61,373 nucleotides of DNA from Hyphomicrobiales bacterium (GCA_021775595.1 JAJFHN010000085.1:1-61373), one strand, 5' to 3'; positions 26,994 through 39,027 are shown, counted from the stretch's first letter. Numbers and translations: made by a program. The notes: a model not told the origin generated them from the letters alone.

Positions 26994-27577
26994 CCCAAGA
27001 CGAAGTGCTCGACGAATTTCGGGCCGCCGGCGCGTTGCTCGAGGGCCATTTCGTGCTTTCGTCGGGTCGCCACAGCCGAGCCTTCATGCAATGCGCGCGC
27101 GTCATGCAGGATGCCAATCGCGCAGAGCGCCTCTGCTCTGCTTTGGCGCATATGATCGAGGCGAGCCTGCAAGCCAGTCTCGATATGGTTGTTTCGCCCG
27201 CCATGGGCGGCGTCATCGTCGGCTACGAAATCGGCCGTCAGCTGGACCGCCCGTCTTGCTTTTTCGAGCGCGTCGAGGGCGTATTTCAGTTGCGCCGCGG
27301 CTTTGAGATACCGTCTGGTGCGCGCTGCCTGATGGCGGAGGACGTGGTAACGACGGGGCTTTCATCGCGCGAATGCATCGAGGCCATCAGGGCTGAGGGC
27401 GGCGACGTGGTCGCGGGCAGCTGTCTAATCGATCGCTCCGGCGGCAAGGCCGATATCGGCGTACCGCTGATCGCGCTTGCCTCAATCGAAATTCCGTCCT
27501 ATCCGGCTGATCAATTGCCGGCTGATTTGACTGATTTACCGGCGGTCAAACCTGGCAGCCGCGATCTGACATCTTGA
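26990..27577 (+). CDS. pyrE: orotate phosphoribosyltransferase
   Basis: The 195-residue enzyme joins orotate and PRPP to give OMP in pyrimidine synthesis. It has FVLSSGRHS near the N-terminus and the PRPP motif [20 protein letters not shown]. It belongs to the shorter alphaproteobacterial form. No Shine-Dalgarno lies before ATG 26990; the start instead overlaps the stop of a mini-cistron. Confidence 0.94.
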   Translation: MTQDEVLDEFRAAGALLEGHFVLSSGRHSRAFMQCARVMQDANRAERLCSALAHMIEASLQASLDMVVSPAMGGVIVGYEIGRQLDRPSCFFERVEGVFQLRRGFEIPSGARCLMAEDVVTTGLSSRECIEAIRAEGGDVVAGSCLIDRSGGKADIGVPLIALASIEIPSYPADQLPADLTDLPAVKPGSRDLTS

Positions 27578-27651
27578 GGTGTTCGCGTGTCTCGACAGGT
27601 CAAACGCGGATGCCTGTAGAGCGTATGATATGATGATCGGTTCAAGATAAA

Positions 27652-28437
27652 ATGGCCAATATCAACGAAAACACGCGCTATTTGCGCCTTGGCGTAAACA
27701 TCGACCACGTTGCGACGATCCGCAACGCGCGTGGCTGTGCCCATCCCGATCCCGTGCGCGCGGCGCACATGGCCGTCAAGGCGGGCGCCGATGGCATAAC
27801 CGCCCATTTGAGGGAGGACCGCAGACATATATCCGATCGGGACATTGAGCGCTTGAACAGCGAGATTTCGACGCCGCTCAATTTGGAAATGGCCGCAACC
27901 GAAGAAATGTTGGCAATTGCCCTGGAACACGTGCCCCATGCCAGCTGCCTTGTGCCCGAGCGTCGTCAGGAGCTCACGACCGAGGGCGGCCTCGACGTCG
28001 CTGGTGCGTCGCCCGGACTGGCCTCTGTCGTCGACCGGTTGCGAAGCGCGGGTATCCGCGTATCGCTGTTCATCGACCCCGACGCCATTCAGATCAAGGC
28101 GGCGCAGGCGATTGGCGCCGATATCGTTGAGCTGCACACGGGCGCTTATTGCGAGGTGGCGCTTGAGGGCGACGCGAAAAAGACGGCCACCGAACTCGAT
28201 CGCATCGCCGAGGCGGCCCAACAGGCCGCGGCGGGCAACCTCGAGGTTCATGCCGGCCACGGATTGACGTTTGATACAGTGTCCCCAGTTGCCGCCCTGC
28301 CGCAGATCGTCGAGCTCAACATCGGACATTTTCTGATTGGCGAAGCGATTTTCGGCGGTCTGGATTCGAGCATTCGCCGCATGCGGTCCCTGATGGACAA
28401 AGCGCGCACGGCGGCCTCGGGCGTCCAGAGCGCTTAA
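27652..28437 (+). CDS. pdxJ: pyridoxine 5'-phosphate synthase
   Basis: The 261-residue TIM-barrel protein starts [18 protein letters not shown] and has [26 protein letters not shown] and HAGHGLT. PdxJ closes the ring from 1-deoxyxylulose-5-phosphate and 3-amino-1-hydroxyacetone phosphate, giving PNP. It precedes acpS by ten bases; pdxJ-acpS is a conserved pair. Confidence 0.96.
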   Translation: MANINENTRYLRLGVNIDHVATIRNARGCAHPDPVRAAHMAVKAGADGITAHLREDRRHISDRDIERLNSEISTPLNLEMAATEEMLAIALEHVPHASCLVPERRQELTTEGGLDVAGASPGLASVVDRLRSAGIRVSLFIDPDAIQIKAAQAIGADIVELHTGAYCEVALEGDAKKTATELDRIAEAAQQAAAGNLEVHAGHGLTFDTVSPVAALPQIVELNIGHFLIGEAIFGGLDSSIRRMRSLMDKARTAASGVQSA

Positions 28438-28447
28438 GAGACACGCG

Positions 28448-28867
28448 ATGATCATTGGCCTTGGCAACGACCTCATCGATATTCGCCGCATCGAACAGAC
28501 CATCGAGCGCTATGGCGATCGCTTTTTGCAGCGCATCTACACCGAGATCGAGCGCGAGCGCTCCGACCGGCGTCACGCCAGAGCAGCCTCCTATGCAAAA
28601 CGCTTCGCCGCCAAGGAGGCGTGTGCAAAGGCACTTGGCACTGGAATTCGGCGCGGCGTATTTTGGCGCGATATGGGTGTCATCAATCTGCCGTCGGGCC
28701 GCCCCACCTTGGCGCTGACTGGTGGCGCGGCGCGGCAATTGAGCGAAATCACGCCAGATGGCCATGAGGCGCAGATTGATCTCACGATAACCGATGATTT
28801 TCCTTTGGCTCAGGCAATCGTCATCATCTCGGCGTTGCCCGGTAACGGGGGCGGTCCAGCCGGTTGA
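28448..28867 (+). CDS. acpS: holo-[acyl-carrier-protein] synthase
   Basis: The 139-residue enzyme attaches 4'-phosphopantetheine from CoA to ACP. Both motifs are present: [13 protein letters not shown] at the N-terminus with the Mg-binding Asp, and [15 protein letters not shown]. Confidence 0.96.
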   Translation: MIIGLGNDLIDIRRIEQTIERYGDRFLQRIYTEIERERSDRRHARAASYAKRFAAKEACAKALGTGIRRGVFWRDMGVINLPSGRPTLALTGGAARQLSEITPDGHEAQIDLTITDDFPLAQAIVIISALPGNGGGPAG

Positions 28868-28878
28868 GCGAACATCAT

Positions 28879-28907
28879 TTGCTTCGCGCTGACCAAGACG
28901 ATATAGG
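28879..28907 (+). promoter_or_regulatory. candidate promoter of lepB
   Basis: TTGCTT (28879-28884) and TATAGG (28902-28907) are separated by 17 bases, starting just after the acpS stop and ending about 45 bases before lepB. Confidence 0.4.
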
Positions 28908-28953
28908 GGCGCGATACGCTAGGCTCTTGCGGCCCGGCCAAGGAGCGAGCGAC

Positions 28954-29712
28954 ATGAGTGTGAACACCGGCGCCGATAAGTCCCAGCGCAGCGGAATGGC
29001 TGAGACGGTGCGGATTGTCATTCACGCGCTGATTCTGGCGATGATCGTCCGCGTGTTCTTTTTTCAACCCTTCAATATCCCGTCGGGCTCGATGATTCCG
29101 ACGCTGCTTATCGGCGATTATCTTTTCGTCTCCAAATTCAGCTACGGATATTCAAATCACTCGTTTCCGTTTTCACCCGATCTGTTTTCAGGCCGAATCT
29201 GGAGCAGCAATCCCAAACGCGGCGATGTCGCCGTCTTCAAGCTGCCACGCGACAATGCGACCGATTACATCAAGCGCGTGATTGGGCTGCCGGGCGATCG
29301 GGTCCAGATGAAAAAGGGTGTGCTCCATATAAATGGCACACCGGTGAAACGCGAGCGCATCGAAGATTTCGTTACCCGGGACTCTTTTGGCGGCGCCCGG
29401 AGCATCGCACAATATGTCGAGACCCTGCCCAATGGCGTGCGCTACCACACGCTTGATCTGGTGGAGAACGGGTTCGGCGATAACACAAAGGTCTATCAGG
29501 TGCCCGCCGGGCACTTCTTCATGATGGGCGACAACCGCGACAATTCGACCGATAGCCGCGTCGCCTCGGCGGTTGGCTTCGTGCCCCTGAAGAATTTTAT
29601 CGGCCGGGCCGAGATCATTTTCTTTTCCGCGGGCTCGCAGGCACCGTTATGGCAGGCCTGGCACTGGCCAAGCGTCATACGCTGGTCGAGATTTTTCGAA
29701 TTGGTGGACTAG
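28954..29712 (+). CDS. lepB: signal peptidase I
   Basis: The 252-residue inner-membrane peptidase has an N-terminal helix (IVIHALILAMIVRVFFFQPF), the nucleophile S46 in PSGSMIPTL, the general base K107 in DYIKRVIGLPGD, and GDNRDNSTDSR. It removes signal peptides from exported proteins. ATG 28954 is chosen because AAGGAG lies nine bases upstream and the conserved part follows. rnc begins directly at its stop. Confidence 0.95.
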   Translation: MSVNTGADKSQRSGMAETVRIVIHALILAMIVRVFFFQPFNIPSGSMIPTLLIGDYLFVSKFSYGYSNHSFPFSPDLFSGRIWSSNPKRGDVAVFKLPRDNATDYIKRVIGLPGDRVQMKKGVLHINGTPVKRERIEDFVTRDSFGGARSIAQYVETLPNGVRYHTLDLVENGFGDNTKVYQVPAGHFFMMGDNRDNSTDSRVASAVGFVPLKNFIGRAEIIFFSAGSQAPLWQAWHWPSVIRWSRFFELVD

Positions 29713-30423
29713 GTGCCTGCCGCTGCCAGCCACCCTCAGGCATTTGCCGAACGGCTCGGCTACCAATTTCGCGATCCATCGCTGCTGAAAACGGCATTGA
29801 CACATTCGAGCGCCCGGGTCGATCGTCCCGATACCAACGACAATGACCGTCTTGAATTTCTTGGCGATCGCGTGTTGGGCCTGGTCGTGGCGGAATTGCT
29901 GTCGAAAACCTATCCAGGCGCCGATACGGGCGAAATGGCGCGCCGCTTCAATCGCCTGGTCCGCAAGGAGACGTGCGCCGATGTTGCCCGCCAAATCGAT
30001 CTCGGCAGCGCTATCGTGATGAGCGATGGCGAGGCCGAAAGCGGCGGGCGCGAAAAGCTGACAATTTTGGGTGATGCGTGCGAAGCCGTGCTGGGGGCTG
30101 TTTTCCTGGACGGCGACTTCGAAAGCGCGCGCACTGTTGTGCGCGAATTATGGAAGCCACTGCTGGAGGCCGACGGGGACGCGCCAACTGATGCGAAGTC
30201 GGCCTTGCAGGAATGGGCGCAGGGCAGGGGATTGGCGATCCCCCTCTATGTGGAAACGGAGCGCAAGGGCCCCGACCACGCCCCCCATTTCACCTCCTGC
30301 GTCGAAATCGACGGTCTAGAGCCTCAGACCGGCCAGGGACAAAGCAAACGGGCCGCCGAACAGGCCGCCGCCATGGCTATGCTCGTGCGGGAAGGCATTT
30401 GGGAGCAAAAGGACAATGTCTGA
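29713..30423 (+). CDS. rnc: ribonuclease III
   Basis: The 236-residue enzyme starts at a GTG immediately after the lepB TAG. It has the catalytic signature DRLEFLGDRVLGL at about 41-53, the second acidic site (GDACEAVLGAVFLDGD) and a C-terminal double-stranded RNA-binding domain (about 165-230). It processes rRNA and structured mRNA. era overlaps its end by eight bases. Confidence 0.96.
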   Translation: MPAAASHPQAFAERLGYQFRDPSLLKTALTHSSARVDRPDTNDNDRLEFLGDRVLGLVVAELLSKTYPGADTGEMARRFNRLVRKETCADVARQIDLGSAIVMSDGEAESGGREKLTILGDACEAVLGAVFLDGDFESARTVVRELWKPLLEADGDAPTDAKSALQEWAQGRGLAIPLYVETERKGPDHAPHFTSCVEIDGLEPQTGQGQSKRAAEQAAAMAMLVREGIWEQKDNV

Positions 30424-31333
30424 TGCCACAAGCATCGAGGCGGACCGTTGCGGCTTCGTGGCGCTCATCGGCGCGCCCAATGCCGGTAAATCCACGCTCA
30501 TCAATAAGCTCGTTGGCGTCAAAGTATCGATTGTCACGCACAAAGTGCAGACGACGCGCGCGCGCATGCGCGGCATCGCAATCGAGGGCAAGAGCCAGCT
30601 CGTACTGGTCGACACACCAGGAATTTTTGCGCCCAAACGCAGGCTCGATACCGCCATGGTCGAGACGGCGTGGGGCGAAGCGCGGGGCGCCGACACCGTC
30701 GTTGTTTTGGTTGACGTGGCCAAGGGCATCGATGACGAAGTCCAGCGCGTACTTGAAGAGGCGGGTCGGTTGAACGTGCCCGTCTTGTTGGCGCTCAACA
30801 AAATTGACCGCGTGAAAAAAGAACAGCTGTTGGCGATCGCAGACGAGGCCTCAAAACACGCCACGTTCGATCAAGTCTTCATGATCTCGGCACTCAACGG
30901 GGCAGGGGTGGGCGACCTGAAATCATATCTGGCCGGCGCCGTTCCCGAAGGCCCGTGGCTCTACCCCGAGGATCAGATTGCCGATGCGCCGCTTCGGCAA
31001 TGGGCAGCCGAAATCACCCGCGAGAAACTCATTCTGCGGCTCCATCAAGAGCTGCCCTATGCATCCACCGTTGAGACCAGCCAATGGAAGGAGCTGAAAG
31101 ACGGCAGCATCCGTATCGAGCAGACGATTTTTGTTGAGCGCGACAGCCAAAAGAAGATCGTGTTGGGCTCGGGCGGACGGACCATCAAAGGAATTTCAGT
31201 TGCCGCGCGTGAAGAGATGTCGCAGGCGCTCGACGTGACGGTTCACTTGTTTCTGTTCGTAAAGGTGAGGGGCCGGTGGGGCGATGATCCCGAGCGCTAC
31301 CGCGAGATGGGGCTGGATTACCCAAAGGCTTGA
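30416..31333 (+). CDS. era: GTPase Era
   Basis: The 305-residue protein has the G-domain motifs GAPNAGKST, TTRARM, DTPG and NKID, then a C-terminal KH domain (SQKKIVLGSGGRTIKGISVAAREEM). Era binds the 3' end of 16S rRNA and monitors 30S maturation. The eight-base overlap with rnc couples the two RNA genes. Confidence 0.96.
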   Translation: MSDATSIEADRCGFVALIGAPNAGKSTLINKLVGVKVSIVTHKVQTTRARMRGIAIEGKSQLVLVDTPGIFAPKRRLDTAMVETAWGEARGADTVVVLVDVAKGIDDEVQRVLEEAGRLNVPVLLALNKIDRVKKEQLLAIADEASKHATFDQVFMISALNGAGVGDLKSYLAGAVPEGPWLYPEDQIADAPLRQWAAEITREKLILRLHQELPYASTVETSQWKELKDGSIRIEQTIFVERDSQKKIVLGSGGRTIKGISVAAREEMSQALDVTVHLFLFVKVRGRWGDDPERYREMGLDYPKA

Positions 31334-31349
31334 GTGGTGAGGGGTTTCG

Positions 31350-32105
31350 ATGGATTGGTCGGATGACGGCATCGTACTTTCGTCCCGCCCCCACGGCGAG
31401 ACCAGCGCGATTGTCGAGTTGTTGACGCGCGGCCACGGCCGCCATCTCGGTCTCGTGCGCGGCGGCCGATCGCGCCGCCATCGCCCGGCATTGCAGGCTG
31501 GCAATTTGGTCAAAGCCCATTGGCGGGCGCGTCTCTCGGAGCATTTGGGCACTTGGGACCTTGAAATGGTCGATGCACATGCTGCGGTGATCCTGGACGA
31601 CGCCAGCGCTCTGGCGGGCGTCAGCACATTGTGTGCGCTGGCTCACTTGTTGCCAGAGCGCGATCCCAACGACGCCCTGCATGATGCCGCGTGCGTCATG
31701 CTCGATCATCTCGAACAAGGCGAAGTCTGGCCGGGACTGCTCGTTCGCTGGGAGTTCGGCCTGTTGGACGAGCTGGGATTCGGGCTCGATCTCAGCCAGT
31801 GCGCCAAGACGGGTTCGATGGAAGAGCTGATCTATGTATCGCCCAAATCCGGACGCGCCGTTTCGCGGGAAGCCGGCCAGCCCTATGTGCAGAAAATGCT
31901 GCCGCTGCCCGGTTTTTTGCGCGCGTCGGATGACGCGGAAGAGATGCCAACGAGCGCGCAAGACGTCCTTGCTGGTTTCGCGCTGACAGGCCACTTTCTC
32001 GAGATGCATGTTTTCGCGCCCCGAAGCATTCCAATGCCCGAGCCGCGCGGCCGCCTGATCTCCCGATTGCAGCGCCAAGCCGATGCCGGCGGCGCGTTAA
32101 CATGA
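31350..32105 (+). CDS. recO: DNA repair protein RecO
   Basis: The 251-residue protein has the N-terminal OB fold (DDGIVLSSRPHGETSAIVELLTRGHGRHLGLVRGG), the helical middle (ALLVRWEFGLLDELGFGLDL-type) and a short C-terminal part with Cys in LSQCAKTG. RecO loads RecA at gaps with RecR. It lies 16 bases after era, in the usual alphaproteobacterial order. Confidence 0.95.
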   Translation: MDWSDDGIVLSSRPHGETSAIVELLTRGHGRHLGLVRGGRSRRHRPALQAGNLVKAHWRARLSEHLGTWDLEMVDAHAAVILDDASALAGVSTLCALAHLLPERDPNDALHDAACVMLDHLEQGEVWPGLLVRWEFGLLDELGFGLDLSQCAKTGSMEELIYVSPKSGRAVSREAGQPYVQKMLPLPGFLRASDDAEEMPTSAQDVLAGFALTGHFLEMHVFAPRSIPMPEPRGRLISRLQRQADAGGALT

Positions 32106-32148
32106 TGACGGACTTGAGGGTCTGCCATCCTTGAGCTAAGCCCGTTGT

Positions 32149-34416
32149 ATGAGCGAGAAAACGATTCCCCCTGACGCAGGCCCAATCGAACCCGTTAATC
32201 TGCGCGACGTGCTCGAATCGCGCTATCTCGCCTACGCCCTTTCGACAATCACCCAACGCGCGCTGCCAGATGTGCGCGACGGCCTCAAGCCGGTTCATCG
32301 GCGCTTGCTCTTTGCCATGCGCCAACTCAAGCTCGACCCCAAGGGCGGCTTCAAGAAATGTGCCCGCGTCGTCGGCGACGTGATCGGCAAGTACCACCCC
32401 CATGGCGACCAAGCTGTCTATGACGCATTGGTTCGTCTGGCTCAGGATTTTGCCCAACGTTATCGACTTGTCGATGGCCAAGGCAATTTCGGCAATGTGG
32501 ACGGCGATAACGCCGCCGCGATGCGCTACACCGAAGCAAGACTGACGGAAGTCGCCGACGCCCTGCTCGATGGGATCGACGAAGACACGGTTGAGTTCCG
32601 TGAAACCTATGACGGCGAGGAAGCCGAACCGGTCGTCTTGCCAGCCAATTTCCCCAACCTGTTGGCCAATGGCGCCACCGGCATCGCCGTCGGCATGGCG
32701 ACCAGCATCCCGCCGCACAATGCCGGCGAGCTGTGTGATGCGGCGCTGCATTTGATCAAATTCCCGAAGGCAACCGTCGAGAAGCTCGTTGAGTTTGTGC
32801 CGGGTCCAGATTTTCCGACCGGCGGCATCATCGTTGAACCGAGTGACTCCATTCTCGATGCCTACAAGACGGGCCGTGGCGGATTTCGTTTGCGCGCGCG
32901 CTACGAGCGCGAGGAGCTGGGGCGGGGCAATTACCGCATCATCGTGACCGAGATTCCCTATCAGATCCAAAAGGCGCGGCTGATCGAAAAGATCGCCGAG
33001 CTCATGCAGCTACGGAAATTGCCACTGGTCGGCGATATTCTCGATGAATCGGCCGAAGAGGTTCGCCTGGTGATCGAGCCCAAAAACAGCAGGACCGATA
33101 GCGAACTGCTGATGGAATCGCTTTTCCGCGCCACCGACCTCGAGACCCGCTTCAGTCTCAACATGAACGTTCTGAGCCAGGGCAAGGTGCCCATGGTCAT
33201 GGGCATGCGGCAGGTGCTGTGGGAGTGGCTCGAGCACCGTAAAAACGTCCTTGTGCGGCGCAGTGAATTCCGTTTGGCGAAAATCGATCATCGCCTGGAA
33301 GTTCTTGCGGGCTACCTGGTTGCTTTCCTCAATCTGGATGAGGTGATCCGCATCATCCGCGAAGAAGACGACGCCAAGGCTTCGCTCGTGAAGGCCTTCG
33401 ATCTGACCGAAACGCAGGCCGACGCCATCTTGGACATGCGGCTTCGGCGCTTGCGCAAGCTCGAAGAAATTGAAATCAGACGCGAGCACGACGACCTGAC
33501 GCAAGAGCGGGGTGCTCTGAAGGCGTTGCTGAAATCCGACAAGCAGCAGTGGCAGCGCATCACCGATGAAATCAAAGACTTGAAGACACGCTTCGGCGTC
33601 AAAACGGAGCTGGGCCGCAGGCGCACGGATTTTGGAGAAACGCCCGAAATCGAAATCGATCTGGCAAACGCCATGATCGAGAAAGAGCCGGTCACGATCG
33701 TGCTGTCTGAGAAGGGCTGGATCCGCGCCATGAAAGGTCATCTGGATGACCTCTCAAGCCTTCAATTCAAGACGGGCGACAAGCTCAAGCGCGCGATGAC
33801 GGCCTATACGACGGATCGCTGCGTGCTGTTTGCGACAAACGGAAAATTTTTCACGCTGGCCGCCGACAAGCTTCCCGGCGGCCGTGGTCACGGCGAGCCA
33901 GTGCGCCTGATGATCGATCTGGAAGAAAACCACGACATCGTGGAAATTTTTGTCAACCGCCCGGGCCGCAAACTTCTGGTGGCCTCAAGCAGCGCAAATG
34001 GCTTCGTCATCAACGAGGACGACGTCGTGGCTATGACGCGCAAGGGCAAGCAGGTGTTGAACGTCAAATCGCCGGATGAAGCCGCTGTCTGTGTTCCGGC
34101 CGAGGGCGATACGCTGGCGGTGATCGGCGAAAATCGCAAACTGCTCTGCTTCCCACTTGCCGAAGTCAACGAAATGAGCCGTGGCCGCGGCGTGCGCCTG
34201 CAGCGTTACAAGGACGGCGCCTTGAGCGACGCTAAGGTGTTTTCAAAGGGCGAGGGCCTGAGCTGGGTGGACATCGGGGGTCGAAATTGGCGCGTCACGG
34301 AACTGCGCGATTGGATGGGCGCGCGCGCCCAAGCCGGCCGTCTGCCGCCAAAGGGTTTCCCCAAGACCAATTCGTTTGGCCCGCGCTTTGGCAACGATAA
34401 CGACGGCAAGGCCTAG
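32149..34416 (+). CDS. parC: DNA topoisomerase IV subunit A
   Basis: The 755-residue subunit has [29 protein letters not shown], catalytic Tyr127 in [10 protein letters not shown], the [20 protein letters not shown] helix and C-terminal beta-pinwheel blades. It decatenates chromosomes with ParE. The position equal to E. coli ParC Ser80 is Gln88 and that equal to Glu84 is Asp92. Its position after recO and its length mark it as ParC, not GyrA. Its stop overlaps that of the converging bpt gene. Confidence 0.94.
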   Translation: MSEKTIPPDAGPIEPVNLRDVLESRYLAYALSTITQRALPDVRDGLKPVHRRLLFAMRQLKLDPKGGFKKCARVVGDVIGKYHPHGDQAVYDALVRLAQDFAQRYRLVDGQGNFGNVDGDNAAAMRYTEARLTEVADALLDGIDEDTVEFRETYDGEEAEPVVLPANFPNLLANGATGIAVGMATSIPPHNAGELCDAALHLIKFPKATVEKLVEFVPGPDFPTGGIIVEPSDSILDAYKTGRGGFRLRARYEREELGRGNYRIIVTEIPYQIQKARLIEKIAELMQLRKLPLVGDILDESAEEVRLVIEPKNSRTDSELLMESLFRATDLETRFSLNMNVLSQGKVPMVMGMRQVLWEWLEHRKNVLVRRSEFRLAKIDHRLEVLAGYLVAFLNLDEVIRIIREEDDAKASLVKAFDLTETQADAILDMRLRRLRKLEEIEIRREHDDLTQERGALKALLKSDKQQWQRITDEIKDLKTRFGVKTELGRRRTDFGETPEIEIDLANAMIEKEPVTIVLSEKGWIRAMKGHLDDLSSLQFKTGDKLKRAMTAYTTDRCVLFATNGKFFTLAADKLPGGRGHGEPVRLMIDLEENHDIVEIFVNRPGRKLLVASSSANGFVINEDDVVAMTRKGKQVLNVKSPDEAAVCVPAEGDTLAVIGENRKLLCFPLAEVNEMSRGRGVRLQRYKDGALSDAKVFSKGEGLSWVDIGGRNWRVTELRDWMGARAQAGRLPPKGFPKTNSFGPRFGNDNDGKA

Positions 34417-35144
34417 GTCGAGGAGCGGACCCAGCCAGACGTGGTGAGGTGTTCCTGCGGCTGGTAGCGCGTCTTGTAGTCCATCTTGCGCGAGCCTTTG
34501 ATCCAATAACCGAGATAGACGTAGGGCAGGCCAAGCTGGCGTGCGTATTCAATGTGCTCGAGAATCATGAAGGTTCCCAGGCTGCGCTCGGTCATTTCCG
34601 GGTCGAAGAAACTGTAGACCATGGAGACGCCATCGCTCAGCCTGTCGCACAACGCGACCGCCGTAACCGGCGCGTTGTCATCGTCACCGGCCAAGCGATA
34701 CTCGCTCACGAACGTATCGACCAGACTGTCCTCGACCATCATTGCGTAGTCGAGATTGGACATGTCCGCCATGCCGCCGTCGCTGTGGCGTGAATCGATA
34801 TAGGTGCGGAACAGCTGATATTGCTCGGACGTCGGAATGGCCGGACGGCGTTTTGTGACGAGATCGCGGTTGGCCTTGATGATGCGGCGGAACGACCGGC
34901 GCTGGACGAATTCTTCGACCACAATGCGCACCGGGACACAGGCCGAACACGCTTCGCAATAGGGCATGTAGGCGATGTTTTGGCTACGTCGAAAGCCGCC
35001 CTTGAGCAGCGTATCGATCAGCGCATCGGTCTTCTCGCTGCTGAGATGAGTAAAGAGCTTTCGCTCGAGCTGACCGGAGATATACGGGCAAGGCTGCGGC
35101 GCGGTCAGATAGAACTGCGGGAAATTGCCCTTGTGTTCGGTCAC
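34413..35144 (-). CDS. bpt: aspartate/glutamate leucyltransferase
   Basis: The 243-residue protein has the N-end rule transferase signature [25 protein letters not shown], and [18 protein letters not shown]. Bpt attaches Leu from Leu-tRNA to N-terminal Asp or Glu, making the protein a target for ClpS/ClpAP. The hemB-RDD-bpt-parC neighbourhood is common in Rhizobiales. Its stop shares the palindrome CTAG with the parC stop. Confidence 0.93.
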   Translation of the reverse strand: MTEHKGNFPQFYLTAPQPCPYISGQLERKLFTHLSSEKTDALIDTLLKGGFRRSQNIAYMPYCEACSACVPVRIVVEEFVQRRSFRRIIKANRDLVTKRRPAIPTSEQYQLFRTYIDSRHSDGGMADMSNLDYAMMVEDSLVDTFVSEYRLAGDDDNAPVTAVALCDRLSDGVSMVYSFFDPEMTERSLGTFMILEHIEYARQLGLPYVYLGYWIKGSRKMDYKTRYQPQEHLTTSGWVRSST

Positions 35145-35189
35145 ACCCGGATCCGTTTCTGCTCTGTAGCGAATGTGCCGTCCGCGAAT

Positions 35190-37043
35190 CTACAAGTCAT
35201 AATAAAACGGCGCGAACACAGAATAGGCGAGCCATAGCAATAGGATCAAGGGCCCACCGGCAATCATAAAATCTTTGAATTTGTAATGGCCGGGACCCAT
35301 CACCATTAGATTGGTCTGATAGGCGATCGGGGTGGCGAACGAACAGTTCAGCGCGAAAATGAGAGCATAGACAAAAGGCGCCGGGTCTGCGCCGATCTCG
35401 CGTGCCGCGCTGACGGCGATGGGCGCAAAGAGCGCAGCCGTTGCGTGGTTTGACAGGAAATTCGTGAATATGGCCGTCAGCAGGAAGAGCGCAGAAAGTA
35501 GCGCGGCGGGGCCATACCCGCCAACCAATGAGACGACACCGTGTGCGATGAATTGAGCGCCGCCGGTGGCTTGCAGCGGTATCGCCATGGCAAAAGCCGC
35601 GCCGACCAACAGATAAATGCGCCGGTCAAAGGCGCGCGCTGCTTGGCGCACGGTCAGGCAGCCCAGCACCACCATGGCAACAGCCCCGGTAAGCGCGGCC
35701 ACCGTGATCGGCACCATGCCGCTGGCCACCGCAGCCACCGTCAAGCCGAAAACCGCCAGCGCGCGCTTGGCGTGGTGGACCAGGGGCAATTCGACAGCCG
35801 TGCGCGCTAGCAACAGCAGATCGCGATTGCGGCCCAAACGCGCGACGCATTCGGGCTCGCCCAGCATCAGCAGGACATCTCCAGCCTCAAGCGCGATTTC
35901 GCTCATGGTTGAGCGCATCATGCGGCTGCGCCGTTCAATGCCGAGAACGACGCAATCGGTATCGGCGTGGAGATGAGCACGCTCGATACTCATACCGATC
36001 AACCGCGATCCCGGAGAAACGACCGCCTCGGCCATGGTCAGCTGGCGGCGCCGAACGCCATCGCTTTTCAGCGTATCCTCGTCGCGTGCCTCGCCGCCGC
36101 TGATTCCGATCTCGGTCTCGCCGCCGCTCACCGCCTCGGCCAGCACATCGCGTGTCGCCGCGATAATGACAATGTCGCCCATCCGCAAAATCGTGTCGTC
36201 GAAGGGCGGCAACAGCGCGCGCTCGCCGCGCTGCACCAGGCGGACGGTGATGTTTTCGAGTCTTGGAAAAAACCCGCCCATCGATTCCGCGCCGAGCCAG
36301 GGATGATCGCGGCCCAGCGTGACCTCAGCGATGAATTGCTTGCCGCTATGGTCGGCCACGCGTTCGGCCATGCCGGGTGCAGGCGAAATCAATCGCGGCA
36401 GCACAAAAATCACATAGAGTCCGCCGATCGAGGCGAGCATCACTCCGGGAACGAAGAAATCGAAGAATCCCACCGGCGGCGCGCCGAATGATTCCGCAAC
36501 CGCCGTGGCCACCAAGTTCGCTGATGACCCGATAAGCGTCGTCATGCCGCCCAAGATAGTAATGAAACTTAGCGGCATCAGCACATGGGCCGCCGTCATG
36601 CCGATGCGGGTGGCGAGCGCCGCGATGATGGGAATGAAAATTACGACAACGGGCGTGTTGTTCAAAAATGCGCTGATGGCGCCAGCGACGATCAAGGTTC
36701 CAGCCAACGCCAATTTCGGCCCAAAGGCCGAGAGCGACGAGATCATTTGAGCCGGTTTTTCGACCGCGCCCGTTTGAAACAGTCCCTGGCCAATGATCAG
36801 CAGGGAGAGGATGGCAAACAGGATTGGATTGGCAAACCCAGCCAACAGCGTGGTCGTGTCGACCACGTGTTTGCCGTCGCTGCTGGTCAGCGGAAAGACC
36901 TGGAACAGCACAACCAGGATCGTCACCGTCCCGATAGCCGACAACTCGATGGGGATGCGGTCCATACTGAAAAGGACGATCGCCAGCGCGATGACAGCAA
37001 ATGTCGCCCACATATGGGCGGACTCGATGAGGGGCAGAATCAT
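35190..37043 (-). CDS. SLC13-family (divalent anion:Na+ symporter-type) permease with TrkA-C domains
   Basis: The 617-residue protein has about eleven membrane helices in two groups, with two copies of the conserved Ser/Asn loop (SFITILGGMTTLIGSSANLVATAV and FALNCSFATPIAYQTNLMVMGPG). Between them, at about residues 215-400, are two cytoplasmic TrkA-C/RCK-type domains (VGQRGERALLPPFDDTILRMGDIVIIAA and VLGIERRSRMMRSTMSEIALEAGDVLLMLGE). Relatives transport sulfate, phosphate or dicarboxylates. The substrate is not clear. It lies between RDD and bpt genes with gaps of 45-70 bases, on the same strand. Confidence 0.87.
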   Translation of the reverse strand: MILPLIESAHMWATFAVIALAIVLFSMDRIPIELSAIGTVTILVVLFQVFPLTSSDGKHVVDTTTLLAGFANPILFAILSLLIIGQGLFQTGAVEKPAQMISSLSAFGPKLALAGTLIVAGAISAFLNNTPVVVIFIPIIAALATRIGMTAAHVLMPLSFITILGGMTTLIGSSANLVATAVAESFGAPPVGFFDFFVPGVMLASIGGLYVIFVLPRLISPAPGMAERVADHSGKQFIAEVTLGRDHPWLGAESMGGFFPRLENITVRLVQRGERALLPPFDDTILRMGDIVIIAATRDVLAEAVSGGETEIGISGGEARDEDTLKSDGVRRRQLTMAEAVVSPGSRLIGMSIERAHLHADTDCVVLGIERRSRMMRSTMSEIALEAGDVLLMLGEPECVARLGRNRDLLLLARTAVELPLVHHAKRALAVFGLTVAAVASGMVPITVAALTGAVAMVVLGCLTVRQAARAFDRRIYLLVGAAFAMAIPLQATGGAQFIAHGVVSLVGGYGPAALLSALFLLTAIFTNFLSNHATAALFAPIAVSAAREIGADPAPFVYALIFALNCSFATPIAYQTNLMVMGPGHYKFKDFMIAGGPLILLLWLAYSVFAPFYYDL

Positions 37044-37111
37044 CCCTCGATTATGGAAGCAGTGGGCACCGTTTGTCGCGCCTTAAGAGGCGCTTGGCGC
37101 CACAGCGTCGA

Positions 37112-37651
37112 TCAGCCGCGCTGCAGCTTGGCGCGGACCTCGTTGTTGACGATGACCGTGCCCATCAGCATGTCGTGCAGGCAGCGTTTGCGCCCGTCGA
37201 ACAGTGCCAACAGCAGTATGAAGGGCGTCAGGATGCTCACCGAAAAATAGAACAGCAATGTGTGAAATGCGCCGAGCAGACCGGTCATGCGCGCGCCATA
37301 CCAAGTGCGGATCTCAAGATCGAACAAGCGCATGCCGAGCGTCGCGCTGGGCGGGCTCGACATGGTCCAAGCGCTGTAGCCCAACGCCACCAGAGGAAAC
37401 ACGATGCCAAACATCAGCCAGGCCAGACCGAATGTCACAAAGCCGAGAATGAAGATCAACGAAACGGAGACGAAAAACAGGAATGTCACGGCGATCACAT
37501 CCACCAGAAACGCCATCATCCTGCGGCCCAGCAGATCTTCGAAATATTCGGGTTGGGTCACCGGATCATAGGCGTGGGATCGCGCGCCCGTATCGAAGCC
37601 GATTGGCTTCATGTCCGAATCTTTGGCGCGTGAGTCTGGCGTGTTTGTCAT
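37112..37651 (-). CDS. RDD-family membrane protein
   Basis: The 179-residue protein has the RDD domain opening RRMMAFLVDVIAVTF, three membrane helices and an ending DGRKRCLHDMLMGTVIV. RDD proteins are of uncertain function; some act in ion transport. It sits between hemB and the SLC13 permease on the same strand. Confidence 0.9.
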   Translation of the reverse strand: MTNTPDSRAKDSDMKPIGFDTGARSHAYDPVTQPEYFEDLLGRRMMAFLVDVIAVTFLFFVSVSLIFILGFVTFGLAWLMFGIVFPLVALGYSAWTMSSPPSATLGMRLFDLEIRTWYGARMTGLLGAFHTLLFYFSVSILTPFILLLALFDGRKRCLHDMLMGTVIVNNEVRAKLQRG

Positions 37652-37758
37652 GGTCGCGATTGCCTCTCAGTCGTTACATTTGATACATGGTGCGCGCCGG
37701 GTTCAGCAGCAAGTCTTGAGCCGCAAGCCGTTGAATAAAAACGATTATAGCAGATTTC

Positions 37759-38874
<1,116 letters not shown>

Positions 38875-39027
38875 TCACCATACGCAGGATGCAAGTGCGC
38901 GCCAACTGCGATCAGCCGATGCGTTAACGCCGCGCTGTGGTGTTATGATGCGCCAAGCCCGTCATTGGGTATAACTGTGGCGGCTTGATATGAACGCGCA
39001 GCGCGCGAAAAAACGAGAGGTGTAGAC

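Noticed and set aside
31792-32970. 392-residue open frame antisense to recO and parC
   Set aside because: It overlaps two well-supported genes and has low-complexity composition without a recognisable fold.
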